A stretch of DNA of 5,637 nucleotides from Reyranella sp. (GTDB lineage Bacteria > Pseudomonadota > Alphaproteobacteria > Reyranellales > Reyranellaceae): NCBI GenBank assembly GCA_030679805.1, contig JAUXST010000491.1:1-5637 (forward strand), read 5' to 3'. Below the pieces are notes generated by a model. That model ran no database searches. It was given only the letters and a program-made list of their open reading frames with translations, and was not told the origin of the DNA. The translations under genes were made by a program, and so were the position numbers. Positions 1 to 5,637 of this stretch are shown in pieces (position 1 is the first letter of the stretch; every line of letters starts with the position of its first letter).

Positions 1-3
1 TTC

Positions 4-1023
4 TCAACGCCACGGCTCGACGAGAATCTTGGTGTGTCTCTCCGGATTGGCCAGGGCCTCGAACGCCCCCTTCACCCCTTCCAGCCCGACCTTGGACGTG
101 ATCAGTGCGTCCGCATCGACCTTGCCATCGGCCAGCAGGCGGAGCGAACGGGCGAATTCCTCCGGCGTGTAGCCCAGCACGAATTGCAGGTTCAATTCCT
201 TGAAGATGGCGAACATCGGCTCGATCGTGTCGGGCTCCATGCACACGCCGGCCACGATGATGCGGGCATCGCGCGGCGCCTTCTCGAACACCTGCTGGAG
301 CAGCCCCGGCACGCCGACGCACTCGAAGATCGCCGCGCGCTTGTCGGCTGCCAGCTTGGCGTAGGGCGATTCCACGGCGGGATCGACGACGACGTCGGCG
401 CCCATCTTGACCGCGAGTTCGCGCCGCTTGGGCGAGAAGTCCGCCGCCACGATCGGCCTCACGCCTTTCAAGCGCAGCGCCGCGATCACCGCGAGGCCGA
501 CCGGACCGCAGCCCACGACCAACGGCGCCTCGTCGCCGGTGAGTGCCCCCTTCTCCACCGCATGCACGCCGACGGCCAGCGGCTCGGTCAGTGCGGCATG
601 CTCGGTCGGCAGGCCGTTCGGCACTTCCAGCATCAACGGCTGCGACAGCAGCATCTGCTCGGCATAGCCGCCGACGTAGGCGTTGGAATAGCCCATGCCC
701 TTGGGCCCGTCGGACTCGATCATCAGCGGCATGGCGCAGACGCGCGCACCCGGCTTCAGCGTCCGTTCCGTCTTCGGACCGTAGTCCAGCACCTCGCAGC
801 AGAATTCGTGGCCGAACACGATGTCGCGCGACAGGTCCATCGGCACGCGACCCGGCGTGCGTTTGGCCACCGCCACCATGCGATGGGCGTGCTTGGCGGC
901 ATGCAGATCCGAGCCGCAGATGCCGCAAGCCAGGGTCTTTACCAGAACCTGCCCGACGCCCGGCACGGGCGCCGGCAGGGTGTCGACGACGATGTCGCCG
1001 CCGCGGAAGATTGCCGCCCTCAT
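4..1023 (-). CDS. Zinc-dependent medium-chain alcohol dehydrogenase
   Basis: A complete 339-residue protein of the zinc-binding MDR superfamily, which oxidises an alcohol to an aldehyde or ketone in the cytoplasm. The GroES-like catalytic domain carries CGICGSD (C33-D39; C36 is the expected zinc ligand), GHE at 71-73 and a TEP motif with E147. The Rossmann domain has GCGPVG at 171-176. Asp195 at the end of the second strand (AADFS) points to NAD rather than NADP. The four-cysteine structural zinc lobe of classical ADHs is missing: only C96 lies in that region. The start at 1023 is chosen because an AAAGGA site sits 9 bases upstream and the protein then begins MRAAIFRGG, as is normal for the family. 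A longer frame to 1080 would add 19 residues lying inside the hydrolase gene. The gene overlaps the hydrolase stop by 4 bases. Family assignment is firm; the substrate is unknown. Confidence 0.95.
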   Translation of the reverse strand: MRAAIFRGGDIVVDTLPAPVPGVGQVLVKTLACGICGSDLHAAKHAHRMVAVAKRTPGRVPMDLSRDIVFGHEFCCEVLDYGPKTERTLKPGARVCAMPLMIESDGPKGMGYSNAYVGGYAEQMLLSQPLMLEVPNGLPTEHAALTEPLAVGVHAVEKGALTGDEAPLVVGCGPVGLAVIAALRLKGVRPIVAADFSPKRRELAVKMGADVVVDPAVESPYAKLAADKRAAIFECVGVPGLLQQVFEKAPRDARIIVAGVCMEPDTIEPMFAIFKELNLQFVLGYTPEEFARSLRLLADGKVDADALITSKVGLEGVKGAFEALANPERHTKILVEPWR

Positions 1024-1913
1024 GCGATGAAGTCCTTTGTCGTCTGCACGAAATCGTCGAGCCGGTCGTGGTGCACCCAATGGCCGGCATTGTCGAACTC
1101 GACCACCTTCGCATTCTTGAAATGGGCGATGCGGCCGTCCTTCTCCGGGTTGGAGGCCCAGCTCTCCTTGCCATAGACCAGCAGGGTCGGGCAGGCGATC
1201 TCAGCCCACAGCGATTCGATGGCGCGGTAGCTCATGTCGTAGGGCGGCCAGGCGCGGACGTAGTTGTCGAACTTCCAGCTATAGGTGCCATCCTCGTTCT
1301 GGTTGACGCCCTGCTGCGTGAGGTGACGCGCCTGCTCGGCCGAGAGGTGCTTGTTCTCTTCCTGCATGCGCTTGAAGGCGTCCTCGATGGTCGGATACTT
1401 GCGCGGCCCGCGCGCCGACAGCTTGCGCTGTTCGTCGATCCAGTCGCGCATGCGCTCGGCCATCGACTTCTTGCGCTCGGCAATGACCTTGGGCGACGGC
1501 CCCAGCCCCTCGATCGCCACCAGCCGGCGCACCTTCTCGGGATAGATACCGGCGTAGCGCAGGCAGATGTTGCCGCCCAGCGAATGGGCCACGATCGTCA
1601 CCGGCGCCAGCGCCTGCTGGTGGATGAGCTGGGCGAGATCGTAGATATAGGCCGCCATGGAGTAGTTGCCGTCCGGCGACCACTGGCTGTCGCCGTGGCC
1701 GCGCAGGTCCGGGCAGATGATGTGCCAGTCCTTGCGCAGCGCTTGCGCCACCCAATCCCAATTGCGGCAATGGTCGCGGCCGCCATGGACCAGCAGCAGC
1801 GGCGGCGCCTCGGGGTTGCCCCAGTCGACATAGTGGAGACGCAGGCGCTGCGAGAAGAAGACCCGGGAGGTGGGGCCGGGCATGTCGTGCAGGATGTTCA
1901 TGCGCGGCACCAT
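1020..1913 (-). CDS. Alpha/beta-hydrolase fold protein
   Basis: A complete 297-residue cytoplasmic alpha/beta-hydrolase without a signal peptide. Seen in sequence: the oxyanion-hole motif HGG at 43-45, a DLRGHGDS segment at 69-76, a nucleophile elbow AHSLGG with Ser111, a charged helical cap at roughly 140-230, and a C-terminal GHWVHH with His278 as the catalytic base. The elbow has Ala where most relatives have Gly. The usual acid after strand 7 is not obvious (LLVYGKESWASNPE, 244-257). Glu135 after strand 6 (VAIEGLG) may serve, as the acid does in LinB-type haloalkane dehalogenases. Esterase, amidase, C-C hydrolase or dehalogenase activity cannot be separated by eye. The ATG at 1913 is preferred because GAAGG lies 9 bases upstream; M5 (1901) is an alternative. 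The stop overlaps the dehydrogenase start as ATGA. The pairing suggests that the hydrolase product, or a related alcohol, is passed to the dehydrogenase. Confidence 0.93.
   Translation of the reverse strand: MVPRMNILHDMPGPTSRVFFSQRLRLHYVDWGNPEAPPLLLVHGGRDHCRNWDWVAQALRKDWHIICPDLRGHGDSQWSPDGNYSMAAYIYDLAQLIHQQALAPVTIVAHSLGGNICLRYAGIYPEKVRRLVAIEGLGPSPKVIAERKKSMAERMRDWIDEQRKLSARGPRKYPTIEDAFKRMQEENKHLSAEQARHLTQQGVNQNEDGTYSWKFDNYVRAWPPYDMSYRAIESLWAEIACPTLLVYGKESWASNPEKDGRIAHFKNAKVVEFDNAGHWVHHDRLDDFVQTTKDFIA
1033..1038 (-). promoter_or_regulatory. Ribosome binding site of the alcohol dehydrogenase
   Basis: On the minus strand this reads AAAGGA, 9 bases before the ATG at 1023 and inside the 3' end of the hydrolase gene. 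It decides the dehydrogenase start and fits coupled translation from the hydrolase. Confidence 0.6.
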
Positions 1914-1922
1914 AATTTGGCA

Positions 1923-1927
1923 CCTTC
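1923..1927 (-). promoter_or_regulatory. Ribosome binding site of the alpha/beta-hydrolase
   Basis: On the minus strand this reads GAAGG (part of GAAGGTG), 9 bases before the ATG at 1913. It supports that start over the in-frame ATG at 1901. It lies in the 41-base gap after the membrane protein gene. Confidence 0.5.
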
Positions 1928-1946
1928 AGCGGCGCTACTGGCTAAT

Positions 1947-1959
1947 CCTGACGATCAGG
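1947..1959 (-). other. Small hairpin at the end of the membrane protein gene
   Basis: CCTGA and TCAGG form a perfect 5-base-pair inverted repeat with a 3-base loop, overlapping the TGA stop at 1957-1955. In the leftward transcript it is followed by ATTAGCC, not a run of U. It is therefore too short and lacks the tail for an intrinsic terminator, and may be chance. It is recorded because it sits exactly in the junction that decides whether the hydrolase is co-transcribed with the membrane gene. Confidence 0.25.
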
Positions 1960-3205
1960 TCGCCCAGAAATATCCAAGCAACGACAGCAACCCCGTGGTG
2001 CAGCCCACGATGGCCGTCCCGTTCGTCCTCCATCCCCAGGCGCGCCAAGGCTGCGCCGCAAGGACCAAGTAGGGCAAGGCCATCGCCGTGTACCGGCTGG
2101 AGTAGTAATTCGCGATCAATGCCGGCGACAGCGCGATGCACAGCAGGCCCACGTTGATCGTCACCTGTTTCAGGTCGCGGCGAGCCTGCCAGGTGATCCG
2201 CAGGATCCAACCAAGAAACAGGACGGCGCAGAAAACCAACGACGATCCAAACAGCACGGCACAGATCGCCATGCCCGAGTCGGACAGAAAATCGTCGACG
2301 AAAGACGAGAACGGACAGATGACGACGATTCCGAGCGCGGCATTGACGACGGCGACCACGACAGCGACCGCGACGAGGGACTTCCGGGAAAGCCATTCCA
2401 GTCGCGGCGCCAGCAGGAAAAAGCAAAGACCTGTATAGCCTAGGGAAGTCAGGCCATGGCGGAGCGAGAGCCCCTCGTCGGCCTCCTCGTTCGGCGGCGT
2501 GAAGCCGTCCCAAGCGATGACGAGCGGCAGCGTAAAGACCACGACGACCGCCACGAACGCCAATGCCGGGATCCGCAGTCTCCGGTCCAGCAGCGCCAGC
2601 ACCACGGGCACGCCAGCCAACACCAGGGTGGGTTGCCGGCCCCACACCGCAACGCCCAGGAAAACGCCACTGGCGACAAACCAGGCCAGCACCGGAGTTC
2701 CCCGCTCGAGGGCCTCCACCCCCCTCAGCAGCGCGTAGAGGCTGAGCGACAAGAACACCAAAGCCGGCATGGAGGTGAGCGCCATTCCAGCGAGCACCCA
2801 CGTCATGGGCACGACCAGGATCGAGCAGCTCGACAACAGATAGTCGGGCTGATTTTGCCGCTTGAGCCAGGCGGCGAGAATGCCGGCAACAACGGCCAGA
2901 AGAGCAACATTGGTCAGCCGCATCCTGACAGGGCTGAGGTTCGTCAGCGGCTCGAGGGCGCGATGCACGAAGGCGTACAGCGGGCCCGCTCCGCCAGTGA
3001 GCGCATCCAGGAATTCTTCCGTCAGCCCATGCCGTCGCAGCAAAGGCACGTAGTTTGCGTAGTACGGCTCGTCGTAGACAAAATCCAGAGGAGAGGTCAC
3101 GACGGTCACGACCAGGATCAAAGCCGCCAGCAGCAGCACTGCGCCGGCTGCGCCGGCTGCCCCTGCTGAAGCTTCATAGGTACGCTGAGGTGCCAATCGT
3201 TGCAT
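1955..3205 (-). CDS. Multi-pass membrane protein, GT-C glycosyltransferase-like (ArnT/PMT-related)
   Basis: A 416-residue integral membrane protein with about 11-13 hydrophobic segments (near 20-40, 97-114, 124-141, 145-160, 172-187, 192-207, 212-231, 252-267, 276-296, 311-334, 348-365, 372-385, 397-414). The layout resembles lipid-phosphate-sugar-dependent GT-C transferases. After the first segment comes VYDEPYY, with D45-E46 where the family has its catalytic acidic pair in the first periplasmic loop. The fourth segment has TSMPALVFLSLSLYALL, and the C-terminal part has SSRYTAMALPY with R371-Y372. No large periplasmic C-terminal domain follows. If active, it would move a sugar from an undecaprenyl- or dolichol-type donor onto a lipid or protein in the periplasm. 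The start is uncertain. The ATG at 3205 has no clear ribosome binding site; an in-frame TTG at 3244 has GGAG only 3 bases before it and would add 13 residues. No functional link to the catabolic neighbours is evident, and similarity at this level does not prove transferase activity. Confidence 0.8.
   Translation of the reverse strand: MQRLAPQRTYEASAGAAGAAGAVLLLAALILVVTVVTSPLDFVYDEPYYANYVPLLRRHGLTEEFLDALTGGAGPLYAFVHRALEPLTNLSPVRMRLTNVALLAVVAGILAAWLKRQNQPDYLLSSCSILVVPMTWVLAGMALTSMPALVFLSLSLYALLRGVEALERGTPVLAWFVASGVFLGVAVWGRQPTLVLAGVPVVLALLDRRLRIPALAFVAVVVVFTLPLVIAWDGFTPPNEEADEGLSLRHGLTSLGYTGLCFFLLAPRLEWLSRKSLVAVAVVVAVVNAALGIVVICPFSSFVDDFLSDSGMAICAVLFGSSLVFCAVLFLGWILRITWQARRDLKQVTINVGLLCIALSPALIANYYSSRYTAMALPYLVLAAQPWRAWGWRTNGTAIVGCTTGLLSLLGYFWAT
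3141..3158. repeat. Two tandem copies of a 9-base unit (GCGCCGGCT)
   Basis: Two perfect copies of GCGCCGGCT, followed by the first bases of a third. In the membrane gene they encode the Ala/Gly stretch SAGAAGAAG just before the first membrane segment. The repeat is in frame (three codons per unit), so changes in copy number would lengthen or shorten the N-terminus without a frameshift. Probably simple low-complexity coding DNA. Confidence 0.5.
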
Positions 3206-3295
3206 GACGACTGCAATACAGGCACATACCTTGGGGGAACACAATTTCTCCGGTTGCGATCAATCAGCGATGCCAGCGCGTCGGCACCCGTACAT

Positions 3296-3311
3296 TATCG
3301 ACTCGACGATA
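3296..3311. promoter_or_regulatory. Possible operator: inverted repeat TATCG-N6-CGATA
   Basis: Two perfect 5-base inverted arms, TATCG and CGATA, flank the 6-base centre ACTCGA, 21 bases before the oxygenase ATG and just upstream of its ribosome binding site. A 16-base dyad of this size in a divergent promoter region is typical of a dimeric repressor or activator site. A 5-base arm can also occur by chance, and no cognate regulator is visible. Low confidence. Confidence 0.3.
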
Positions 3312-3314
3312 TCC

Positions 3315-3320
3315 AGAAGG
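3315..3320 (+). promoter_or_regulatory. Ribosome binding site of the Rieske oxygenase
   Basis: AGAAGG lies 12 bases before the ATG at 3333 and 15 before the second ATG at 3336. It is somewhat far for either, but closer to normal spacing for the first, and it argues against the upstream ATG at 3204. Confidence 0.45.
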
Positions 3321-3332
3321 CACAGTTCGCCC

Positions 3333-4664
3333 ATGATGAGTCCCGAGCAGAATGAGCTGATCACCCGTATCGGCCCCGGCACCAAGTGCGGCGCCCTGAT
3401 GCGCCACTACTGGCATCCCGTAGCGTTGGCCGATGAACTGCCCGGCGAGCGCCCGGCCAAGGCGGTGCGCGTGCTCGGCCAGGATTTCGTGCTGTTCCGC
3501 GACGAGCGTGGCCGGCATGGACTGCTCGACAGGGACTGCCCGCATCGTGGCGCCGACCTCGCCTATGGACGCCTGGAGGACGGCGGCCTGCGCTGCCTGT
3601 TCCACGGCTGGCTATTCGATGTCGACGGCAAGTGCCTGGAGACGCCGGCCGAGCCCGAGGGCAGCGTGCTCTGCCAGCGAGTCCGCCAGAAGAGCTACCC
3701 CATCGTGGTGAAGAACGGGATCATCTTCGCTTACCTGGGTGAAGGTGAAGCTCCGGCTTTTCCTGACTTCGATTGCTTCCTGGCGCCGGGCACGCATGCC
3801 TTCGCCTTCAAGGGCCTGATCGACTGCAACTGGCTACAAGCGCTCGAAGTCGGTATCGATCCGGCGCACGCCTCCTACCTGCACCGCTTCTACGAGGATG
3901 AGGACACCGGCGGCGCCTACGGCAAGCAATTCCGTAGTGCTTCCTCCGATTCCGACATCCCAATGACGCGCCTGCTGCGCGAGTTCACCCGACCGCAGCT
4001 CGACGTCGAGGCGACGGACTACGGCATGCGCCTGTTCGCGCTACGCAAGCTCGACGACAGGCACACGCATGTGCGCGTGACCAATCTCGTTTTCCCTTAC
4101 GCTTTCGTGATCCCGATGAGCACCGAGATGACGATCACGCAGTGGCACGTGCCGATCGACGATACGAGCTGCTACTGGTACGCGATCTTCACCAGCTTCG
4201 GCGCGCCGGTCGATCATGCCGCGATGCGCGAGCAGCGGCTGAAGCTCTATGAGCTGCCCGACTATCGCCCGCGCCTCGGCCGCCACAACGCCTACGGCTA
4301 CAGCGTCGCCGAACAGAAGAACCAGACCTTCACGGGCATGGGTTTCGACATCAACGTCCACGACCAGTGGGCGATCGAGAGCCAGGGCCGCATCCAGAAC
4401 CGCACACGCGAGCACCTCGGCACCACCGACAAGGCGATCGTGGCCTACCGCCGCCTGTTGCTGTCGGCCATCGGCCAGGTGGCCAATGGCGAGAAGCCGC
4501 CGATGTGGCTCGATCCCGTGCGCGCCGCTTCCATCCGCGGCCCGATCGCCATCGACGGCATGGGCCCGACCCAGGGTTGGGAGTCCTATTGGAAGGGCGT
4601 CGATGCGCGGCGCCGCGGCGGCTCGAGCTGGGCCGCCAAGACCCTGCCGCCGTTGGTCGCCTGA
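3333..4664 (+). CDS. Rieske non-haem iron oxygenase, phthalate 4,5-dioxygenase-like alpha subunit
   Basis: A complete 443-residue terminal oxygenase of the single-subunit (phthalate dioxygenase / vanillate O-demethylase type) Rieske class. It would insert oxygen into, or oxidatively demethylate, a small aromatic or related substrate in the cytoplasm. The N-terminus (GPGTKCGALMRHYWHPVA, 14-31) is typical of the phthalate-dioxygenase branch. The [2Fe-2S] cluster site is C69-x-H71 ... C88-x2-H91. The mononuclear iron site is D176-x2-H179-x4-H184, with D176 as the expected bridging Asp. The third, acidic iron ligand should lie in the NVHDQWAIESQG segment (D344 is likely, E349 possible). The family signature continues as NRTREHLGTTDKAIVAYRR (356-374). 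The length is normal. The ATG at 3333 fits an AGAAGG site and the family's usual N-terminus. A ferredoxin/reductase partner is needed but not present here. The gene is followed 8 bases later by a GS-like ligase, probably in one operon. Family is firm; the substrate is not predictable. Confidence 0.95.
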   Translation: MMSPEQNELITRIGPGTKCGALMRHYWHPVALADELPGERPAKAVRVLGQDFVLFRDERGRHGLLDRDCPHRGADLAYGRLEDGGLRCLFHGWLFDVDGKCLETPAEPEGSVLCQRVRQKSYPIVVKNGIIFAYLGEGEAPAFPDFDCFLAPGTHAFAFKGLIDCNWLQALEVGIDPAHASYLHRFYEDEDTGGAYGKQFRSASSDSDIPMTRLLREFTRPQLDVEATDYGMRLFALRKLDDRHTHVRVTNLVFPYAFVIPMSTEMTITQWHVPIDDTSCYWYAIFTSFGAPVDHAAMREQRLKLYELPDYRPRLGRHNAYGYSVAEQKNQTFTGMGFDINVHDQWAIESQGRIQNRTREHLGTTDKAIVAYRRLLLSAIGQVANGEKPPMWLDPVRAASIRGPIAIDGMGPTQGWESYWKGVDARRRGGSSWAAKTLPPLVA

Positions 4665-4668
4665 AGGA
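4663..4668 (+). promoter_or_regulatory. Ribosome binding site of the GS-like ligase, overlapping the oxygenase stop
   Basis: GAAGGA begins inside the oxygenase TGA stop (4662-4664) and ends 4 bases before the ATG at 4673. The spacing is slightly short. The overlap suggests that ribosomes finishing the oxygenase reinitiate on the ligase. Confidence 0.55.
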
Positions 4669-4672
4669 CGTC

Positions 4673-5637
4673 ATGCATCTCGCTGAAAAAGCCGGCCTGT
4701 GGACGGCCGAGCGACAGGCCGCCGCGCGCGAAGCCGAGCGTCGCATCCAGGCCGGCGAGCTTACCGTCGTACGCCTCTCCTTCGCCGACCAGCACGGCAT
4801 TTTACGCGGCAAGACCCTGGTCGCGGGCGAGATCGCGACGGCGATGAAGAGCGGTGTCGGTTTCACCACCACCATGCTGCTGAAGGACACGTCGCACCGC
4901 ACGGTGTTCCCGGTGTGGACGCCGGGCGGCGGCTTCGGGATGAAGGAACTCGAAGGTGCTGCGGACGTGATGATGCTACCCGATCCCGGCACCTTCCGTG
5001 TACTGCCCTGGGCGCCGCACACTGGCTGGATGCTGTGCGACATCTTTTTTGCCGATGGCCGGCCGATGCCGCTCAGCACGCGCCACATCCTGCGCCAGTC
5101 GCTCGCCGCGCTGGCCGAGCAGGGCTACGACCTGGTGACGGGGCTGGAAGTCGAGTTTCACCTTTTCAGGCTCGAGAAGGCCCATCTCGCGACCGGCGAC
5201 GCAGGCCCTTCGGGCGAACCACCCGAGGTCTCGCTGCTCAACCAAGGCTATCAGTACCTGACCGAGCTGCGCCACGACGAGATGGACCCGATCCTGGAGA
5301 TCCTGCGCAGCAACATCGCCGATCTCGTCCTGCCGCTGCGCTCGATCGAGGTCGAGTTCGGACCGAGCCAGGTCGAGTTCACTTTTCGCACCGCCCCGGG
5401 TCTCGAATCGGCCGACACGATGATGCTGTTTCGCAGTGCCGTGAAGCAGGTCGCCCAGCGGCACGGCTATCACGCCACCTTCATGTGCCGGCCGAAATTG
5501 CCGAACGTGTTCGCTTCCGGCTGGCATCTGCATCAGTCGATTGTCGCGCGCGGCAGCGGCGAGAACGCCTTCATGGCCAAAGACGGCGGCGAGGCGCTGA
5601 GCCCGTTCGGCCGCCAATATCTCGCCGGCCTCCTGCA
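4673..5637 (+). CDS. Glutamine-synthetase-like gamma-glutamyl ligase (3' end beyond window)
   Basis: An open frame of 321 codons running off the window end, about 70 percent of a normal 440-460-residue GS-family protein. Residues about 28-115 form the N-terminal beta-grasp domain (VRLSFADQHGILRGK, 33-47), and the catalytic barrel starts near 135. Metal-binding glutamates are seen in GLEVEF (E159, E161) and in EVEFGPSQVEF (E228 and E235, roughly matching Salmonella GS E212/E220). SGWHLHQS places H285 at GS H269. The usual NGSGMH loop reads FASGWH, so the glutamate-binding Asn and Gly are replaced. This points to a GS-like enzyme rather than housekeeping GlnA. Relatives with known roles ligate glutamate to amines (PuuA, IpuC, AtdA1/TdnQ), using ATP and Mg in the cytoplasm. 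The tight link to the Rieske oxygenase suggests a role in the same catabolic route, perhaps activating an amine. The adenylylation region and C-terminus are not visible. Confidence 0.92.
   Translation, partial: MHLAEKAGLWTAERQAAAREAERRIQAGELTVVRLSFADQHGILRGKTLVAGEIATAMKSGVGFTTTMLLKDTSHRTVFPVWTPGGGFGMKELEGAADVMMLPDPGTFRVLPWAPHTGWMLCDIFFADGRPMPLSTRHILRQSLAALAEQGYDLVTGLEVEFHLFRLEKAHLATGDAGPSGEPPEVSLLNQGYQYLTELRHDEMDPILEILRSNIADLVLPLRSIEVEFGPSQVEFTFRTAPGLESADTMMLFRSAVKQVAQRHGYHATFMCRPKLPNVFASGWHLHQSIVARGSGENAFMAKDGGEALSPFGRQYLAGLL

Larger units (their letters stand above)
3206..3332. promoter_or_regulatory. Divergent intergenic region with presumed promoters for both gene groups
   Basis: These 127 bases separate the two divergent starts, so the promoters of both groups should lie here. 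It is visibly more AT-rich than the flanking genes in places (for example around 3240-3265 and 3291-3312). I found no convincing -35/-10 pair on either strand. The reading frame of the oxygenase stays open upstream to 3204, but the 43 extra residues look non-conserved and are not annotated as coding. No regulator gene is in the window. Confidence 0.5.

Noticed and set aside
34..1176. A 380-codon open frame on the plus strand
   Set aside because: Antisense to the clear alcohol dehydrogenase; the product is His/Arg/Gln-rich without domain motifs.
1914..1954. Intrinsic terminator between the membrane gene and the hydrolase
   Set aside because: Only a 5-base-pair hairpin without a U-run is present, so termination here is not supported.
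543..2072. A 509-codon open frame on the plus strand
   Set aside because: It lies antisense to the dehydrogenase, the hydrolase and the end of the membrane gene. Its product is rich in Arg/Ala/His low-complexity sequence with no recognisable motif: a shadow of GC-rich coding DNA.
3204..3332. N-terminal extension of the Rieske oxygenase by 43 residues from an ATG at 3204
   Set aside because: The extension overlaps the start of the divergent membrane gene, has no family-like sequence, and a ribosome binding site plus the normal family N-terminus support the start at 3333.
4351..5617. Minus-strand open frames (245 and 213 codons) opposite the oxygenase end and the GS-like gene
   Set aside because: They are opposite a protein with clear GS motifs and show no domain features; they are shadows caused by high GC at third codon positions.
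4673..5637. Housekeeping glutamine synthetase GlnA
   Set aside because: The glutamate-binding loop departs from the GlnA consensus and the gene is coupled to a Rieske oxygenase rather than to glnB or ntr genes; a GS-like ligase fits better.

Overview
The window is GC-rich with tightly packed genes and reads as chromosomal DNA of a Gram-negative proteobacterium. An alphaproteobacterium of the Rhizobiales/Rhodospirillales kind is my best guess, from the look of the proteins and codon use. This is an inference; there is no rRNA or marker gene to confirm it. I see no IS element, tRNA, rRNA, CRISPR array or phage gene.

There are five genes in two divergent groups around a short intergenic region (about 3206-3332). 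The leftward group, in transcription order, is: a multi-pass membrane protein resembling GT-C glycosyltransferases (ArnT/PMT, GT39-like; 3205 to 1955); an alpha/beta-hydrolase (1913 to 1020); and a zinc-dependent medium-chain alcohol dehydrogenase (1023 to 4). The last two overlap by 4 bases (ATGA), so they are probably translationally coupled. The membrane gene lies 41 bases upstream of the hydrolase and may or may not share its transcript.

The rightward group is a phthalate-dioxygenase-type Rieske oxygenase (3333 to 4664) followed 8 bases later by the first roughly 320 residues of a glutamine-synthetase-like ligase (4673 to beyond 5637). The ribosome binding site of the ligase overlaps the oxygenase stop codon.

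The soluble enzymes together suggest a catabolic locus: a Rieske mono- or dioxygenase for the oxidative step, a GS-like enzyme that may gamma-glutamylate an amine, a hydrolase for an ester or amide, and a dehydrogenase for the resulting alcohol. Precedents for GS-like enzymes serving amine catabolism are PuuA (putrescine), IpuC (isopropylamine) and AtdA1/TdnQ (aniline, next to a Rieske dioxygenase). The substrate here cannot be read from sequence. The pairing of a phthalate/vanillate-type single-subunit oxygenase with a GS-like ligase is the most interesting point. No ferredoxin or reductase partner for the oxygenase lies in the window.
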